Shown piece by piece: positions 37,201 to 50,940 of a stretch of DNA of 64,000 nt. The notes under the pieces were generated by a model. The model was not told the origin of the DNA and made no database searches. It saw nothing but the letters and a program-made list of their open reading frames with translations. The first letter of the stretch is position 1; each line of letters opens with the position of its first letter. The stretch covers positions 62,001 to 126,000 of the forward strand of contig JAEMWC010001436.1 of NCBI GenBank assembly GCA_016490735.1. Reading direction: 5' to 3'. This stretch comes from Pachyseris speciosa. Taxonomy: Eukaryota > Cnidaria > Anthozoa > Scleractinia > Pachyseridae. A program made the position numbers and the translations under genes.

Positions 37201-37208
37201 CATTACCC
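25202..37208 (-). repeat. Homogeneous core of the main array, about 75 monomers
   Basis: Between a one-base deletion near 25200 and another near 37208 every monomer looks identical on reading through the 480 bp (3 x 160) line periodicity. This implies very recent amplification or efficient homogenisation, or an assembly that extended a consensus; copy number should be treated as uncertain. Confidence 0.85.
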
Positions 37209-40200
37209 AACTAACGGTAGCCCTCATCACAGCCAAAAACGCAAATCATTGGAAAAGCTTAGGGTTAGACAAAACTATTGGAATTCCCCATATGTAGGAG
37301 ATCCCCAAAGCTGAAATTAAAGGCTGACATGAAGCAAAACATACGCAAAGGGTCAAAAACATTACCCCAACTAACGGTAGCCCTCATCACAGCCAAAAAC
37401 GCAAATCATTGGAAAAGCTTAGGGTTAGACAAAACTATTGGAATTCCCCATATGTAGGAGATCCCCAAAGCTGAAATTAAAGGCTGACATGAAGCAAAAC
37501 ATACGCAAAGGGTCAAAAACATTACCCCAACTAACGGTAGCCCTCATCACAGCCAAAAACGCAAATCATTGGAAAAGCTTAGGGTTAGACAAAACTATTG
37601 GAATTCCCCATATGTAGGAGATCCCCAAAGCTGAAATTAAAGGCTGACATGAAGGAAAACATACGCAAAGGGTCAAAAACATTACCCCAACTAACGGTAG
37701 CCCTCATCACAGCCAAAAACGCAAATCATTGGAAAAGCTTAGGGTTAGACAAAACTATTGGAATTCCCCATATGTAGGAGATCCCCAAAGCTGAAATTAA
37801 AGGCTGACATGAAGCAAAACATACGCAAAGGGTCAAAAACATTACCCCAACTAACGGTAGCCCTCATCACAGCCAAAAACGCAAATCATTGGAAAAGCTT
37901 AGGGTTAGACAAAACTATTGGAATTCCCCATATGTAGGAGATCCCCAAAGCTGAAATTAAAGGCTGACATGAAGCAAAACATACGCAAAGGGTCAAAAAC
38001 ATTACCCCAACTAACGGTAGCCCTCATCACAGCCAAAAACGCAAATCATTGGAAAAGCTTAGGGTTAGACAAAACTATTGGAATTCCCCATATGTAGGAG
38101 ATCCCCAAAGCTGAAATTAAAGGCTGACATGAAGCAAAACATACGCAAAGGGTCAAAAACATTACCCCAACTAACGGTAGCCCTCATCACAGCCAAAAAC
38201 GCAAATCATTGGAAAAGCTTAGGGTTAGACAAAACTATTGGAATTCCCCATATGTAGGAGATCCCCAAAGCTGAAATTAAAGGCTGACATGAAGGAAAAC
38301 ATACGCAAAGGGTCAAAAACATTACCCCAACTAACGGTAGCCCTCATCACAGCCAAAAACGCAAATCATTGGAAAAGCTTAGGGTTAGACAAAACTATTG
38401 GAATTCCCCATATGTAGGAGATCCCCAAAGCTGAAATTAAAGGCTGACATGAAGCAAAACATACGCAAAGGGTCAAAAATATTACCCCAACTAACGGTAG
38501 CCCTCATCACAGCCAAAAACGCAAATCATTGGAAAAGCTTAGGGTTAGACAAAACTATTGGAATTCCCCATATGTAGGAGATCCCCAAAGCTGAAATTAA
38601 AGGCTGACATGAAGCAAAACATACGCAAAGGGTCAAAAACATTACCCCAACTAACGGTAGCCCTCATCACAGCCAAAAACGCAAATCATTGGAAAAGCTT
38701 AGGGTTAGACAAAACTATTGGAATTCCCCATATGTAGGAGATCCCCAAAGCTGAAATTAAAGGCTGACATGAAGCAAAACATACGCAAAGGGTCAAAAAC
38801 ATTACCCCAACTAACGGTAGCCCTCATCACAGCCAAAAACGCAAATCATTGGAAAAGCTTAGGGTTAGACAAAACTATTGGAATTCCCCATATGTAGGAG
38901 ATCCCCAAAGCTGAAATTAAAGGCTGACATGAAGCAAAACATACGCAAAGGGTCAAAAACATTACCCTAACTAACGGTAGCCCTCATCACAGCCAAAAAC
39001 GCAAATCATTGGAAAAGCTTAGGGTTAGACAAAACTATTGGAATTCCCCATATGTAGGAGATCCCCAAAGCTGAAATTAAAGGCTGACATGAAGCAAAAC
39101 ATACGCAAAGGGTCAAAAACATTACCCCAACTAACGGTAGCCCTCATCACAGCCAAAAACGCAAATCATTGGAAAAGCTTAGGGTTAGACAAAACTATTG
39201 GAATTCCCCATATGTAGGAGATCCCCAAAGCTGAAATTAAAGGCTGACATGAAGCAAAACATACGCAAAGGGTCAAAAACATTACCCCAACTAACGGTAG
39301 CCCTCATCACAGCCAAAAACGCAAATCATTGGAAAAGCTTAGGGTTAGACAAAACTATTGGAATTCCCCATATGTAGGAGATCCCCAAAGCTGAAATTAA
39401 AGGCTGACATGAAGCAAAACATACGCAAAGGGTCAAAAACATTACCCCAACTAACGGTAGCCCTCATCACAGCCAAAAACGCAAATCATTGGAAAAGCTT
39501 AGGGTTAGACAAAACTATTGGAATTCCCCATATGTAGGAGATCCCCAAAGCTGAAATTAAAGGCTGACATGAAGCAAAACATACGCAAAGGGTCAAAAAC
39601 ATTACCCCAACTAACGGTAGCCCTCATCACAGCCAAAAACGCAAATCATTGGAAAAGCTTAGGGTTAGACAAAACTATTGGAATTCCCCATATGTAGGAG
39701 ATCCCCAAAGCTGAAATTAAAGGCTGACATGAAGCAAAACATACGCAAAGGGTCAAAAACATTACCCCAACTAACGGTAGCCCTCATCACAGCCAAAAAC
39801 GCAAATCATTGGAAAAGCTTAGGGTTAGACAAAACTATTGGAATTCCCCATATGTAGGAGATCCCCAAAGCTGAAATTAAAGGCTGACATGAAGCAAAAC
39901 ATACGCAAAGGGTCAAAAACATTACCCCAACTAACGGTAGCCCTCATCACAGCCAAAAACGCAAATCATTGGAAAAGCTTAGGGTTAGACAAAACTATTG
40001 GAATTCCCCATATGTAGGAGATCCCCAAAGCTGAAATTAAAGGCTGACATGAAGCAAAACATACGCAAAGGGTCAAAAACATTACCCCAACTAACGGTAG
40101 CCCTCATCACAGCCAAAAACGCAAATCATTGGAAAAGCTTAGGGTTAGACAAAACTATTGGAATTCCCCATATGTAGGAGATCCCCAAAGCTGAAATTAA

Positions 40201-43200
40201 AGGCTGACATGAAGCAAAACATACGCAAAGGGTCAAAAACATTACCCCAACTAACGGTAGCCCTCATCACAGCCAAAAACGCAAATCATTGGAAAAGCTT
40301 AGGGTTAGACAAAACTATTGGAATTCCCCATATGTAGGAGATCCCCAAAGCTGAAATTAAAGGCTGACATGAAGCAAAACATACGCAAAGGGTCAAAAAC
40401 ATTACCCCAACTAACGGTAGCCCTCATCACAGCCAAAAACGCAAATCATTGGAAAAGCTTAGGGTTAGACAAAACTATTGGAATTCCCCATATGTAGGAG
40501 ATCCCCAAAGCTGAAATTAAAGGCTGACATGAAGGAAAACATACGCAAAGGGTCAAAAACATTACCCCAACTAACGGTAGCCCTCATCACAGCCAAAAAC
40601 GCAAATCATTGGAAAAGCTTAGGGTTAGACAAAACTATTGGAATTCCCCATATGTAGGAGATCCCCAAAGCTGAAATTAAAGGCTGACATGAAGCAAAAC
40701 ATACGCAAAGGGTCAAAAACATTACCCCAACTAACGGTAGCCCTCATCACAGCCAAAAACGCAAATCATTGGAAAAGCTTAGGGTTAGACAAAACTATTG
40801 GAATTCCCCATATGTAGGAGATCCCCAAAGCTGAAATTAAAGGCTGACATGAAGCAAAACATACGCAAAGGGTCAAAAACATTACCCCAACTAACGGTAG
40901 CCCTCATCACAGCCAAAAACGCAAATCATTGGAAAAGCTTAGGGTTAGACAAAACTATTGGAATTCCCCATATGTAGGAGATCCCCAAAGCTGAAATTAA
41001 AGGCTGACATGAAGCAAAACATACGCAAAGGGTCAAAAACATTACCCCAACTAACGGTAGCCCTCATCACAGCCAAAAACGCAAATCATTGGAAAAGCTT
41101 AGGGTTAGACAAAACTATTGGAATTCCCCATATGTAGGAGATCCCCAAAGCTGAAATTAAAGGCTGACATGAAGCAAAACATACGCAAAGGGTCAAAAAC
41201 ATTACCCCAACTAACGGTAGCCCTCATCACAGCCAAAAACGCAAATCATTGGAAAAGCTTAGGGTTAGACAAAACTATTGGAATTCCCCATATGTAGGAG
41301 ATCCCCAAAGCTGAAATTAAAGGCTGACATGAAGGAAAACATACGCAAAGGGTCAAAAACATTACCCCAACTAACGGTAGCCCTCATCACAGCCAAAAAC
41401 GCAAATCATTGGAAAAGCTTAGGGTTAGACAAAACTATTGGAATTCCCCATATGTAGGAGATCCCCAAAGCTGAAATTAAAGGCTGACATGAAGCAAAAC
41501 ATACGCAAAGGGTCAAAAACATTACCCCAACTAACGGTAGCCCTCATCACAGCCAAAAACGCAAATCATTGGAAAAGCTTAGGGTTAGACAAAACTATTG
41601 GAATTCCCCATATGTAGGAGATCCCCAAAGCTGAAATTAAAGGCTGACATGAAGCAAAACATACGCAAAGGGTCAAAAACATTACCCCAACTAACGGTAG
41701 CCCTCATCACAGCCAAAAACGCAAATCATTGGAAAAGCTTAGGGTTAGACAAAACTATTGGAATTCCCCATATGTAGGAGATCCCCAAAGCTGAAATTAA
41801 AGGCTGACATGAAGCAAAACATACGCAAAGGGTCAAAAACATTACCCCAACTAACGGTAGCCCTCATCACAGCCAAAAACGCAAATCATTGGAAAAGCTT
41901 AGGGTTAGACAAAACTATTGGAATTCCCCATATGTAGGAGATCCCCAAAGCTGAAATTAAAGGCTGACATGAAGCAAAACATACGCAAAGGGTCAAAAAC
42001 ATTACCCCAACTAACGGTAGCCCTCATCACAGCCAAAAACGCAAATCATTGGAAAAGCTTAGGGTTAGACAAAACTATTGGAATTCCCCATATGTAGGAG
42101 ATCCCCAAAGCTGAAATTAAAGGCTGACATGAAGCAAAACATACGCAAAGGGTCAAAAACATTACCCCAACTAACGGTAGCCCTCATCACAGCCAAAAAC
42201 GCAAATCATTGGAAAAGCTTAGGGTTAGACAAAACTATTGGAATTCCCCATATGTAGGAGATCCCCAAAGCTGAAATTAAAGGCTGACATGAAGCAAAAC
42301 ATACGCAAAGGGTCAAAAATATTACCCTAACTAACGGTAGCCCTCATCACAGCCAAAAACGCAAATCATTGGAAAAGCTTAGGGTTAGACAAAACTATTG
42401 GAATTCCCCATATGTAGGAGATCCCCAAAGCTGAAATTAAAGGCTGACATGAAGGAAAACATACGCAAAGGGTCAAAAACATTACCCCAACTAACGGTAG
42501 CCCTCATCACAGCCAAAAACGCAAATCATTGGAAAAGCTTAGGGTTAGACAAAACTATTGGAATTCCCCATATGTAGGAGATCCCCAAAGCTGAAATTAA
42601 AGGCTGACATGAAGCAAAACATACGCAAAGGGTCAAAAACATTACCCTAACTAACGGTAGCCCTCATCACAGCCAAAAACGCAAATCATTGGAAAAGCTT
42701 AGGGTTAGACAAAACTATTGGAATTCCCCATATGTAGGAGATCCCCAAAGCTGAAATTAAAGGCTGACATGAAGGAAAACATACGCAAAGGGTCAAAAAC
42801 ATTACCCCAACTAACGGTAGCCCTCATCACAGCCAAAAACGCAAATCATTGGAAAAGCTTAGGGTTAGACAAAACTATTGGAATTCCCCATATGTAGGAG
42901 ATCCCCAAAGCTGAAATTAAAGGCTGACATGAAGCAAAACATACGCAAAGGGTCAAAAACATTACCCTAACTAACGGTAGCCCTCATCACAGCCAAAAAC
43001 GCAAATCATTGGAAAAGCTTAGGGTTAGACAAAACTATTGGAATTCCCCATATGTAGGAGATCCCCAAAGCTGAAATTAAAGGCTGACATGAAGCAAAAC
43101 ATACGCAAAGGGTCAAAAACATTACCCCAACTAACGGTAGCCCTCATCACAGCCAAAAACGCAAATCATTGGAAAAGCTTAGGGTTAGACAAAACTATTG

Positions 43201-46200
43201 GAATTCCCCATATGTAGGAGATCCCCAAAGCTGAAATTAAAGGCTGACATGAAGCAAAACATACGCAAAGGGTCAAAAACATTACCCCAACTAACGGTAG
43301 CCCTCATCACAGCCAAAAACGCAAATCATTGGAAAAGCTTAGGGTTAGACAAAACTATTGGAATTCCCCATATGTAGGAGATCCCCAAAGCTGAAATTAA
43401 AGGCTGACATGAAGCAAAACATACGCAAAGGGTCAAAAACATTACCCCAACTAACGGTAGCCCTCATCACAGCCAAAAACGCAAATCATTGGAAAAGCTT
43501 AGGGTTAGACAAAACTATTGGAATTCCCCATATGTAGGAGATCCCCAAAGCTGAAATTAAAGGCTGACATGAAGCAAAACATACGCAAAGGGTCAAAAAC
43601 ATTACCCCAACTAACGGTAGCCCTCATCACAGCCAAAAACGCAAATCATTGGAAAAGCTTAGGGTTAGACAAAACTATTGGAATTCCCCATATGTAGGAG
43701 ATCCCCAAAGCTGAAATTAAAGGCTGACATGAAGCAAAACATACGCAAAGGGTCAAAAACATTACCCCAACTAACGGTAGCCCTCATCACAGCCAAAAAC
43801 GCAAATCATTGGAAAAGCTTAGGGTTAGACAAAACTATTGGAATTCCCCATATGTAGGAGATCCCCAAAGCTGAAATTAAAGGCTGACATGAAGCAAAAC
43901 ATACGCAAAGGGTCAAAAACATTACCCCAACTAACGGTAGCCCTCATCACAGCCAAAAACGCAAATCATTGGAAAAGCTTAGGGTTAGACAAAACTATTG
44001 GAATTCCCCATATGTAGGAGATCCCCAAAGCTGAAATTAAAGGCTGACATGAAGGAAAACATACGCAAAGGGTCAAAAACATTACCCCAACTAACGGTAG
44101 CCCTCATCACAGCCAAAAACGCAAATCATTGGAAAAGCTTAGGGTTAGACAAAACTATTGGAATTCCCCATATGTAGGAGATCCCCAAAGCTGAAATTAA
44201 AGGCTGACATGAAGCAAAACATACGCAAAGGGTCAAAAACATTACCCCAACTAACGGTAGCCCTCATCACAGCCAAAAACGCAAATCATTGGAAAAGCTT
44301 AGGGTTAGACAAAACTATTGGAATTCCCCATATGTAGGAGATCCCCAAAGCTGAAATTAAAGGCTGACATGAAGGAAAACATACGCAAAGGGTCAAAAAC
44401 ATTACCCCAACTAACGGTAGCCCTCATCACAGCCAAAAACGCAAATCATTGGAAAAGCTTAGGGTTAGACAAAACTATTGGAATTCCCCATATGTAGGAG
44501 ATCCCCAAAGCTGAAATTAAAGGCTGACATGAAGCAAAACATACGCAAAGGGTCAAAAATATTACCCCAACTAACGGTAGCCCTCATCACAGCCAAAAAC
44601 GCAAATCATTGGAAAAGCTTAGGGTTAGACAAAACTATTGGAATTCCCCATATGTAGGAGATCCCCAAAGCTGAAATTAAAGGCTGACATGAAGCAAAAC
44701 ATACGCAAAGGGTCAAAAACATTACCCCAACTAACGGTAGCCCTCATCACAGCCAAAAACGCAAATCATTGGAAAAGCTTAGGGTTAGACAAAACTATTG
44801 GAATTCCCCATATGTAGGAGATCCCCAAAGCTGAAATTAAAGGCTGACATGAAGCAAAACATACGCAAAGGGTCAAAAACATTACCCCAACTAACGGTAG
44901 CCCTCATCACAGCCAAAAACGCAAATCATTGGAAAAGCTTAGGGTTAGACAAAACTATTGGAATTCCCCATATGTAGGAGATCCCCAAAGCTGAAATTAA
45001 AGGCTGACATGAAGCAAAACATACGCAAAGGGTCAAAAACATTACCCAACTAACGGTAGCCCTCATCACAGCCAAAAACGCAAATCATTGGAAAAGCTTA
45101 GGGTTAGACAAAACTATTGGAATTCCCCATATGTAGGAGATCCCCAAAGCTGAAATTAAAGGCTGACATGAAGCAAAACATACGCAAAGGGTCAAAAACA
45201 TTACCCCAACTAACGGTAGCCCTCATCACAGCCAAAAACGCAAATCATTGGAAAAGCTTAGGGTTAGACAAAACTATTGGAATTCCCCATATGTAGGAGA
45301 TCCCCAAAGCTGAAATTAAAGGCTGACATGAAGGAAAACATACGCAAAGGGTCAAAAACATTACCCCAACTAACGGTAGCCCTCATCACAGCCAAAAACG
45401 CAAATCATTGGAAAAGCTTAGGGTTAGACAAAACTATTGGAATTCCCCATATGTAGGAGATCCCCAAAGCTGAAATTAAAGGCTGACATGAAGCAAAACA
45501 TACGCAAAGGGTCAAAAACATTACCCCAACTAACGGTAGCCCTCATCACAGCCAAAAACGCAAATCATTGGAAAAGCTTAGGGTTAGACAAAACTATTGG
45601 AATTCCCCATATGTAGGAGATCCCCAAAGCTGAAATTAAAGGCTGACATGAAGCAAAACATACGCAAAGGGTCAAAAACATTACCCCAACTAACGGTAGC
45701 CCTCATCACAGCCAAAAACGCAAATCATTGGAAAAGCTTAGGGTTAGACAAAACTATTGGAATTCCCCATATGTAGGAGATCCCCAAAGCTGAAATTAAA
45801 GGCTGACATGAAGCAAAACATACGCAAAGGGTCAAAAATATTACCCTAACTAACGGTAGCCCTCATCACAGCCAAAAACGCAAATCATTGGAAAAGCTTA
45901 GGGTTAGACAAAACTATTGGAATTCCCCATATGTAGGAGATCCCCAAAGCTGAAATTAAAGGCTGACATGAAGCAAAACATACGCAAAGGGTCAAAAACA
46001 TTACCCCAACTAACGGTAGCCCTCATCACAGCCAAAAACGCAAATCATTGGAAAAGCTTAGGGTTAGACAAAACTATTGGAATTCCCCATATGTAGGAGA
46101 TCCCCAAAGCTGAAATTAAAGGCTGACATGAAGCAAAACATACGCAAAGGGTCAAAAACATTACCCCAACTAACGGTAGCCCTCATCACAGCCAAAAACG

Positions 46201-48229
46201 CAAATCATTGGAAAAGCTTAGGGTTAGACAAAACTATTGGAATTCCCCATATGTAGGAGATCCCCAAAGCTGAAATTAAAGGCTGACATGAAGCAAAACA
46301 TACGCAAAGGGTCAAAAACATTACCCCAACTAACGGTAGCCCTCATCACAGCCAAAAACGCAAATCATTGGAAAAGCTTAGGGTTAGACAAAACTATTGG
46401 AATTCCCCATATGTAGGAGATCCCCAAAGCTGAAATTAAAGGCTGACATGAAGGAAAACATACGCAAAGGGTCAAAAACATTACCCCAACTAACGGTAGC
46501 CCTCATCACAGCCAAAAACGCAAATCATTGGAAAAGCTTAGGGTTAGACAAAACTATTGGAATTCCCCATATGTAGGAGATCCCCAAAGCCGAAATTAAA
46601 GGCTGACATGAGCAAAACATACGCAAAGGGTCAAAAATATTACCCTAACTAACGGTAGCCCTCATCACAGCCAAAAACGCAAATCATTGGAAAAGCTTAG
46701 GGTTAGACAAAACTATTGGAATTCCCCATATGTAGGAGATCCCCAAAGCTGAAATTAAAGGCTGACATGAAGCAAAACATACGCAAAGGGTCAAAAACAT
46801 TACCCCAACTAACGGTAGCCCTCATCACAGCCAAAAACGCAAATCATTGGAAAAGCTTAGGGTTAGACAAAACTATTGGAATTCCCCATATGTAGGAGAT
46901 CCCCAAAGCTGAAATTAAAGGCTGACATGAAGCAAAACATACGCAAAGGGTCAAAAATATTACCCTAACTAACGGTAGCCCTCATCACAGCCAAAAACGC
47001 AAATCATTGGAAAAGCTTAGGGTTAGACAAAACTATTGGAATTCCCCATATGTAGGAGATCCCCAAAGCTGAAATTAAAGGCTGACATGAAGCAAAACAT
47101 ACGCAAAGGGTCAAAAACATTACCCCAACTAACGGTAGCCCTCATCACAGCCAAAAACGCAAATCATTGGAAAAGCTTAGGGTTAGACAAAACTATTGGA
47201 ATTCCCCATATGTAGGAGATCCCCAAAGCTGAAATTAAAGGCTGACATGAAGCAAAACATACGCAAAGGGTCAAAAATATTACCCCAACTAACGGTAGCC
47301 CTCATCACAGCCAAAAACGCAAATCATTGGAAAAGCTTAGGGTTAGACAAAACTATTGGAATTCCCCATATGTAGGAGATCCCCAAAGCTGAAATTAAAG
47401 GCTGACATGAAGCAAAACATACGCAAAGGGTCAAAAACATTACCCCAACTAACGGTAGCCCTCATCACAGCCAAAAACGCAAATCATTGGAAAAGCTTAG
47501 GGTTAGACAAAACTATTGGAATTCCCCATATGTAGGAGATCCCCAAAGCTGAAATTAAAGGCTGACATGAAGGAAAACATACGCAAAGGGTCAAAAATAT
47601 TACCCCAACTAACGGTAGCCCTCATCACAGCCAAAAACGCAAATCATTGGAAAAGCTTAGGGTTAGACAAAACTATTGGAATTCCCCATATGTAGGAGAT
47701 CCCCAAAGCTGAAATTAAAGGCTGACATGAAGCAAAACATACGCAAAGGGTCAAAAACATTACCCCAACTAACGGTAGCCCTCATCACAGCCAAAAACGC
47801 AAATCATTGGAAAAGCTTAGGGTTAGACAAAACTATTGGAATTCCCCATATGTAGGAGATCCCCAAAGCCGAAATTAAAGGCTGACATGAAGCAAAACAT
47901 ACGCAAAGGGTCAAAAACATTACCCAACTAACGGTAGCCCTCATCACAGCCAAAAACGCAAATCATTGGAAAAGCTTAGGGTTAGACAAAACTATTGGAA
48001 TTCCCCATATGTAGGAGATCCCCAAAGCTGAAATTAAAGGCTGACATGAAGGAAAACATACGCAAAGGGTCAAAAACATTACCCCAACTAACGGTAGCCC
48101 TCATCACAGCCAAAAACGCAAATCATTGGAAAAGCTTAGGGTTAGACAAAACTATTGGAATTCCCCATATGTAGGAGATCCCCAAAGCCGAAATTAAAGG
48201 CTGACATGGAGCAAAACATACGCAAAGGG

Positions 48230-50170
48230 TCAAAAATTACCCAACTAACGGTAGCCCTCATCACAGCCAAAAACGCAAATCATTGGAAAAGCTTAGGGTT
48301 AGACAAAACTATTGGAATTCCCCATATGTAGGAGATCCCCAAAGCTGAAATTAAAGGCTGACATGAAGCAAAACATACGCAAAGGGTCAAAAACATTACC
48401 CCAACTAACGGTAGCCCTCATCACAGCCAAAAACGCAAATCATTGGAAAAGCTTAGGGTTAGACAAAACTATTGGAATTCCCCATATGTAGGAGATCCCC
48501 AAAGCTGAAATTAAAGGCTGACATGAGGAAAACATACGCAAAGGGTCAAAAACATTACCCAACTAACGGTAGCCCTCATCACAGCCAAAAACGCAAATCA
48601 TTGGAAAAGCTTAGGGTTAGACAAAACTATTGGAATTCCCCATATGTAGGAGCCCCAAAGCGAAATTAAAGGCTGACATGGAGGAAAACATACGCAAAGG
48701 GTCAAAAATATTACCCTAACTAACGGTAGCCCTCATCACAGCCAAAAACGCAAATCATTGGAAAAGCTTAGGGTTAGACAAAACTATTGGAATTCCCCAT
48801 ATGTAGGAGATCCCCAAAGCTGAAATTAAAGGCTGACATGAAGGAAAACATACGCAAAGGGTCAAAAACATTACCCCAACTAACGGTAGCCCTCATCACA
48901 GCCAAAAACGCAAATCATTGGAAAAGCTTAGGGTTAGACAAAACTATTGGAATTCCCCATATGTAGGAGATCCCCAAAGCTGAAATTAAAGGCTGACATG
49001 AAGGAAAACATACGCAAAGGGTCAAAAACATTACCCAACTAACGGTAGCCCTCATCACAGCCAAAAACGCAAATCATTGGAAAAGCTTAGGGTTAGACAA
49101 AACTATTGGAATTCCCCATATGTAGGAGATCCCCAAAGCGAAATTAAAGGCTGACATGGAGGCAAAACATACGCAAAGGGTCAAAAATATTACCCTAACT
49201 AACGGTAGCCCTCATCACAGCCAAAAACGCAAATCATTGGAAAAGCTTAGGGTTAGACAAAACTATTGGAATTCCCCATATGTAGGAGATCCCCAAAGCC
49301 GAAATTAAAGGCTGACATGGAGAGGAAAACATACGCAAAGGGTCAAAAACATTACCCCAACTAACGGTAGCCCTCATCACAGCCAAAAACGCAAATCATT
49401 GGAAAAGCTTAGGGTTAGACAAAACTATTGGAATTCCCCATATGTAGGAGATCCCCAAAGGTCAAAAAATATTACCCTAACTAACGGTAGCCCTCATCAC
49501 AGCCAAAAACGCAAATCATTGGAAAAGCTTAGGGTTAGACAAAACTATTGGAATTCCCCATATGTAGGAGAGCCCCAAAGCCGAAATTTAAAGGCTGACA
49601 TGGACCAAAAAACATACGCAAAGGGTCAAAAATATTACCCTAACTAACGGTAGCCCTCATCACAGCCAAAAACGCAAATCATTTGAAAAGCTTAGGGTTA
49701 GACAAAACTATTGGAATTCCCCATATGTAGGAGATCCCCAAAGCTGAAATTAAAGGCTTGAATGAAGGAAAAAACATACGCAAAGGGTCAAAAACATTAC
49801 CCCAACTAACGGTATTTCCCTCATCACAGCCAAAAACGCAAATCATTGGAAAAGCTTAGGGTTAGACAAAACTATTGGAACTCCCCATATGTAGGAGGAT
49901 CCCAAAGCCGAAATTAAAGGCTGAAATGGAGCAAAAACATACGCAAAGGGTCCAAAATATTACCCTAAAACTAACGGTAGCCCTTTATCACAGCCAAAAA
50001 CGCAAATCATTGGAAAAGCTTAGGGTTAGACAAAACTATTGGGAATTCCCCATATGTAGGAGATCCCCAAAGCTGAAATTAAAGGCTGAAATTAAAGGCT
50101 GCATGAAGGGTCAAAAACATTAGGGTCCCCAAAAACGGTACCCCTCGACATGCCAAAAACGCAAATTATT
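48230..50170 (-). repeat. Eroded right edge of the main array
   Basis: Monomers carry frequent one- to three-base insertions and deletions plus larger changes: at 49457 CCCCAAAG joins directly to GTCAAAAA, removing about 50 bp across a CAAAG microhomology; at about 50080 GCTGAAATTAAAG is duplicated; the final monomer is scrambled. The open frames at 48472, 49399 and 49875 are satellite translation products, not genes. Confidence 0.85.
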
Positions 50171-50940
50171 GGAAAATCTTGGTCTTGAAGTATTATGACA
50201 AAAATTCTTCTCGAAGCTAAAAATCTACATCATCAGGAAACTTCAACTCTATTTCTTGTGATCGCACCACGTTTTCGTGCTCACTTGTTTAGCGCGACGT
50301 GGATAACGCTTTTTGATTTCACTTGCTCTGACTGGTCTTTAATTTGCGACTGTGTGACCCAATGGAATTCTGGGTACCTCTTGTATAACGTCGACATGGA
50401 AGACCGCCAATTTCCATTTCAGATATTTTTTACAAGTGTCGAGCCACCCGGTCCTGCTGACAAAACATTTCATCGATTGCATTATTTACAAGTTCAAACT
50501 AGCCAAAATTGGCATGCCAGGTCTCGTAATCCACTCCCAAAAGGGCTTAAGACGTGACTTCTTTCCGTGAATTTCTATCACTCGCTCGAATACGTTGAGC
50601 GGCCCAATTCGTGTGAAATTGCTTCCCACCTCTTTTTTTCTTTCAAAGGATTGCCTCTACCCATCAACCCAGCTTTATGATGCCAGGCAGGGGGCTTCTG
50701 GAGTGGAAAATGGCTCGAAAAAACACACTTATAAACCAAATACGCAACGAACTGTAGCTGTAGGTTTCGTTTAGAAATAAACGACAGCTAGCGTGACGAG
50801 CGTGACATCAAAGACCGAGCCTTCGGTGTTGTGGACCAGCGAAATCTTTGTGGTAACCCCTTATATGGAGTAGCTAGGGCGATTTGTCCTACTACCTTCC
50901 AGAAATTGCAAAAAAGGTGACCAAATCGCCGAAGGAAAAC
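50171..50940. other. Single-copy island between satellite blocks
   Basis: 770 bp unlike either satellite. A plus-strand frame of 120 codons (50195-50557) starts with MTKILLEAKNLHHQE and ends PLPKGLKT. I do not recognise it, and it has no obvious domain, signal peptide or splice context. No terminal inverted repeats were found. Satellite A resumes at 50941. This could be an insertion or a remnant of the pre-satellite locus. Confidence 0.4.

Larger units (their letters stand above)
20672..50170 (-). repeat. Main satellite A array, R polarity, about 184 monomers of 160 bp
   Basis: A continuous head-to-tail array. The consensus monomer is 160 bp and contains AAGCTTAGGGTTAGACAAAA, TTGGAATTCCCCATATGTAG, GAGATCCCCAAAGCTGAAAT, GGCTGACATGAAGC and CTAACGGTAGCCCTCATCAC. 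It therefore has single HindIII, EcoRI and NdeI sites. 20672-21600 is an older, diverged form (CATATTTAGG; TCAAAGCCAATC). 21600-24100 has a few changes per monomer. The centre is almost uniform. From 37.2 kb single-base variants reappear, and the last 3.5 kb accumulates indels. Because 160 is not a multiple of 3, no frame stays open; frames reported at the edges are artefacts of indels. A centromeric or heterochromatic satellite is plausible (inference). Confidence 0.97.

Noticed and set aside
48472..50123. Lys-rich repeated open frames at the end of the main array
   Set aside because: They are satellite monomers whose indels happen to remove stops; the peptides are translations of the repeat.
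20672..50170. CRISPR-like regular repeat array
   Set aside because: There are no spacers; whole 160 bp monomers repeat head to tail in a eukaryotic sequence.
20672..50170. CENP-B box or hammerhead ribozyme in the satellite monomer
   Set aside because: I looked for the TTCG-x4-A-x2-CGGG core and for CTGATGA/GAAA spacing on both strands; only CTGACATGAAG-like partial matches were seen, which do not satisfy either motif.
50195..50557. 120-codon frame as a host gene
   Set aside because: The composition is non-repetitive, but there is no recognisable domain, splice context or conserved motif, so it was kept only as part of the island description.
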